DNA of 64,000 nucleotides from positions 1 through 64,000 of the forward strand of contig CAIVZR010000005.1 in the NCBI GenBank assembly GCA_903910445.1, given 5' to 3'. Under the pieces are notes generated by a model. It was not told the DNA's origin and searched no databases. It saw only the letters and a program-made list of their open reading frames with translations. Positions 63,788-64,000 of this stretch are shown here, in pieces (position 1 is the stretch's first letter; every line of letters begins with the position of its first letter). The DNA is from an uncultured Bacteroidota bacterium (lineage in GTDB: Bacteria > Bacteroidota > Bacteroidia > UKL13-3). The position numbers and the translations under genes are program-made.

Positions 63788-64000
63788 ATGCAACTAAAAA
63801 ACACCTTTCTTATCTTATTCGTATTGTTCACGCTTTCGGGTTGTGCGCAACATAAAAAGGTAACCAAAAAAAAGCAGCCTAAGAAAACGGCTAAGGTCGA
63901 TACAAAGAAGCCAACAAACATCCATGATTCTGATAGCGCGAAGAATGATACTTTATCTGCTATTGCTAAGGACAAAGCAGATAGTATCGTAGCCTACGCA
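63788..64000 (+). CDS. Lipoprotein with lysine-rich N-terminal region (C-terminus beyond window)
   Basis: The frame starts at ATG 63788, seven bases after holA, and runs to the window end (71 codons). The leader TFLILFVLFTLSGC ends in a good lipobox (LSGC). A lysine-rich, repetitive stretch follows (HKKVTKKKQPKKTAKVDTKK), then DSAKNDTLSAIAKDKADS. This is a likely outer-membrane-anchored lipoprotein with an extended N-terminal linker. Function lies in the missing part. Confidence 0.7.
   Translation, partial: MQLKNTFLILFVLFTLSGCAQHKKVTKKKQPKKTAKVDTKKPTNIHDSDSAKNDTLSAIAKDKADSIVAYA

Noticed and set aside
1-64000. CRISPR arrays, insertion sequences, prophage genes or large repeats
   Set aside because: I looked for evenly spaced short repeats, transposase motifs and integrase motifs and saw none. 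The only duplicated sequence of note is the tRNA-Asp end.

Overview
The window is a 64 kb piece of a Bacteroidota chromosome. Several things point to that phylum: type IX secretion (T9SS) type B sorting domains of the gliding-motility/CHU_C kind, many promoters with the TAnnTTTG -7 box, AT-rich leaders with almost no Shine-Dalgarno sequences, small Bacteroidota-only families (WbqC, DUF5683, START-like, RemB-like, WG-repeat), and the gene order parA-parB-DUF5683-dapB-lepB. Codon use and gene density look even throughout. I see no prophage, insertion sequence or CRISPR array, so this is mostly core chromosome with a few accessory patches.

Layout. 1-4.9 kb: a cut-off secreted OB-fold/Ig-like protein, an outer-membrane protein, a membrane J-domain protein and a small tudor-like protein. 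4.9-9.2 kb: two glycosyltransferases, a TPR lipoprotein and a WG-repeat protein, all on the minus strand. 9.3-10.1 kb: tRNA-Ser(TGA), then a short GIY-YIG gene lying between tRNA-Asp(GTC) and a copy of the 3' end of tRNA-Asp. 10.2-17.3 kb: accA, WbqC, a lipid A-type acyltransferase, a deoxynucleoside kinase, folK, a haem-binding protein, a PAP2 phosphatase and a frameshifted conserved gene. 17.4-21.2 kb: an LptF/LptG permease followed by two glycosyltransferases. 21.2-32.8 kb: an MBL hydrolase with an ATP-grasp enzyme, a HerA-like ATPase, mscL, serC, a rhomboid, apt, xseA-xseB, cca, tsaC, a heptosyltransferase-like gene and folB.

32.9-39.5 kb holds an ECF sigma factor, an anti-sigma-like membrane protein and a 1.6-kilo-residue PKD adhesin in one overlapping minus-strand operon. 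The anti-sigma-like protein and the adhesin end in the same kind of T9SS type B domain. 39.5-50.5 kb: a GH65 phosphorylase, a GNAT-nitrilase fusion, lepB, dapB, DUF5683, parB, parA, a RemB/Wzi-like barrel and a thioredoxin-fold protein. 50.5-64 kb: membrane and barrel proteins, an M16 protease, ruvB, queG, a CsgG-like/barrel hybrid, AIM24, DUF2721, a VWA protein, rdgB, an HsdR_N-like domain protein, holA and a cut-off lipoprotein.

Main points of interest: (1) the GIY-YIG gene framed by tRNA-Asp and its damaged 3' copy; (2) the sigma/anti-sigma/adhesin operon in which the anti-sigma-like protein itself carries a secretion-type domain; (3) three GTG-start genes with exactly four bases between the -7 box and the start codon, suggesting leaderless mRNAs; (4) parS-like half-sites in reversed order upstream of parA; (5) a one-base frameshift in a homopolymer run that splits a conserved gene. 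All functional calls come from reading motifs by eye; no database search was run.
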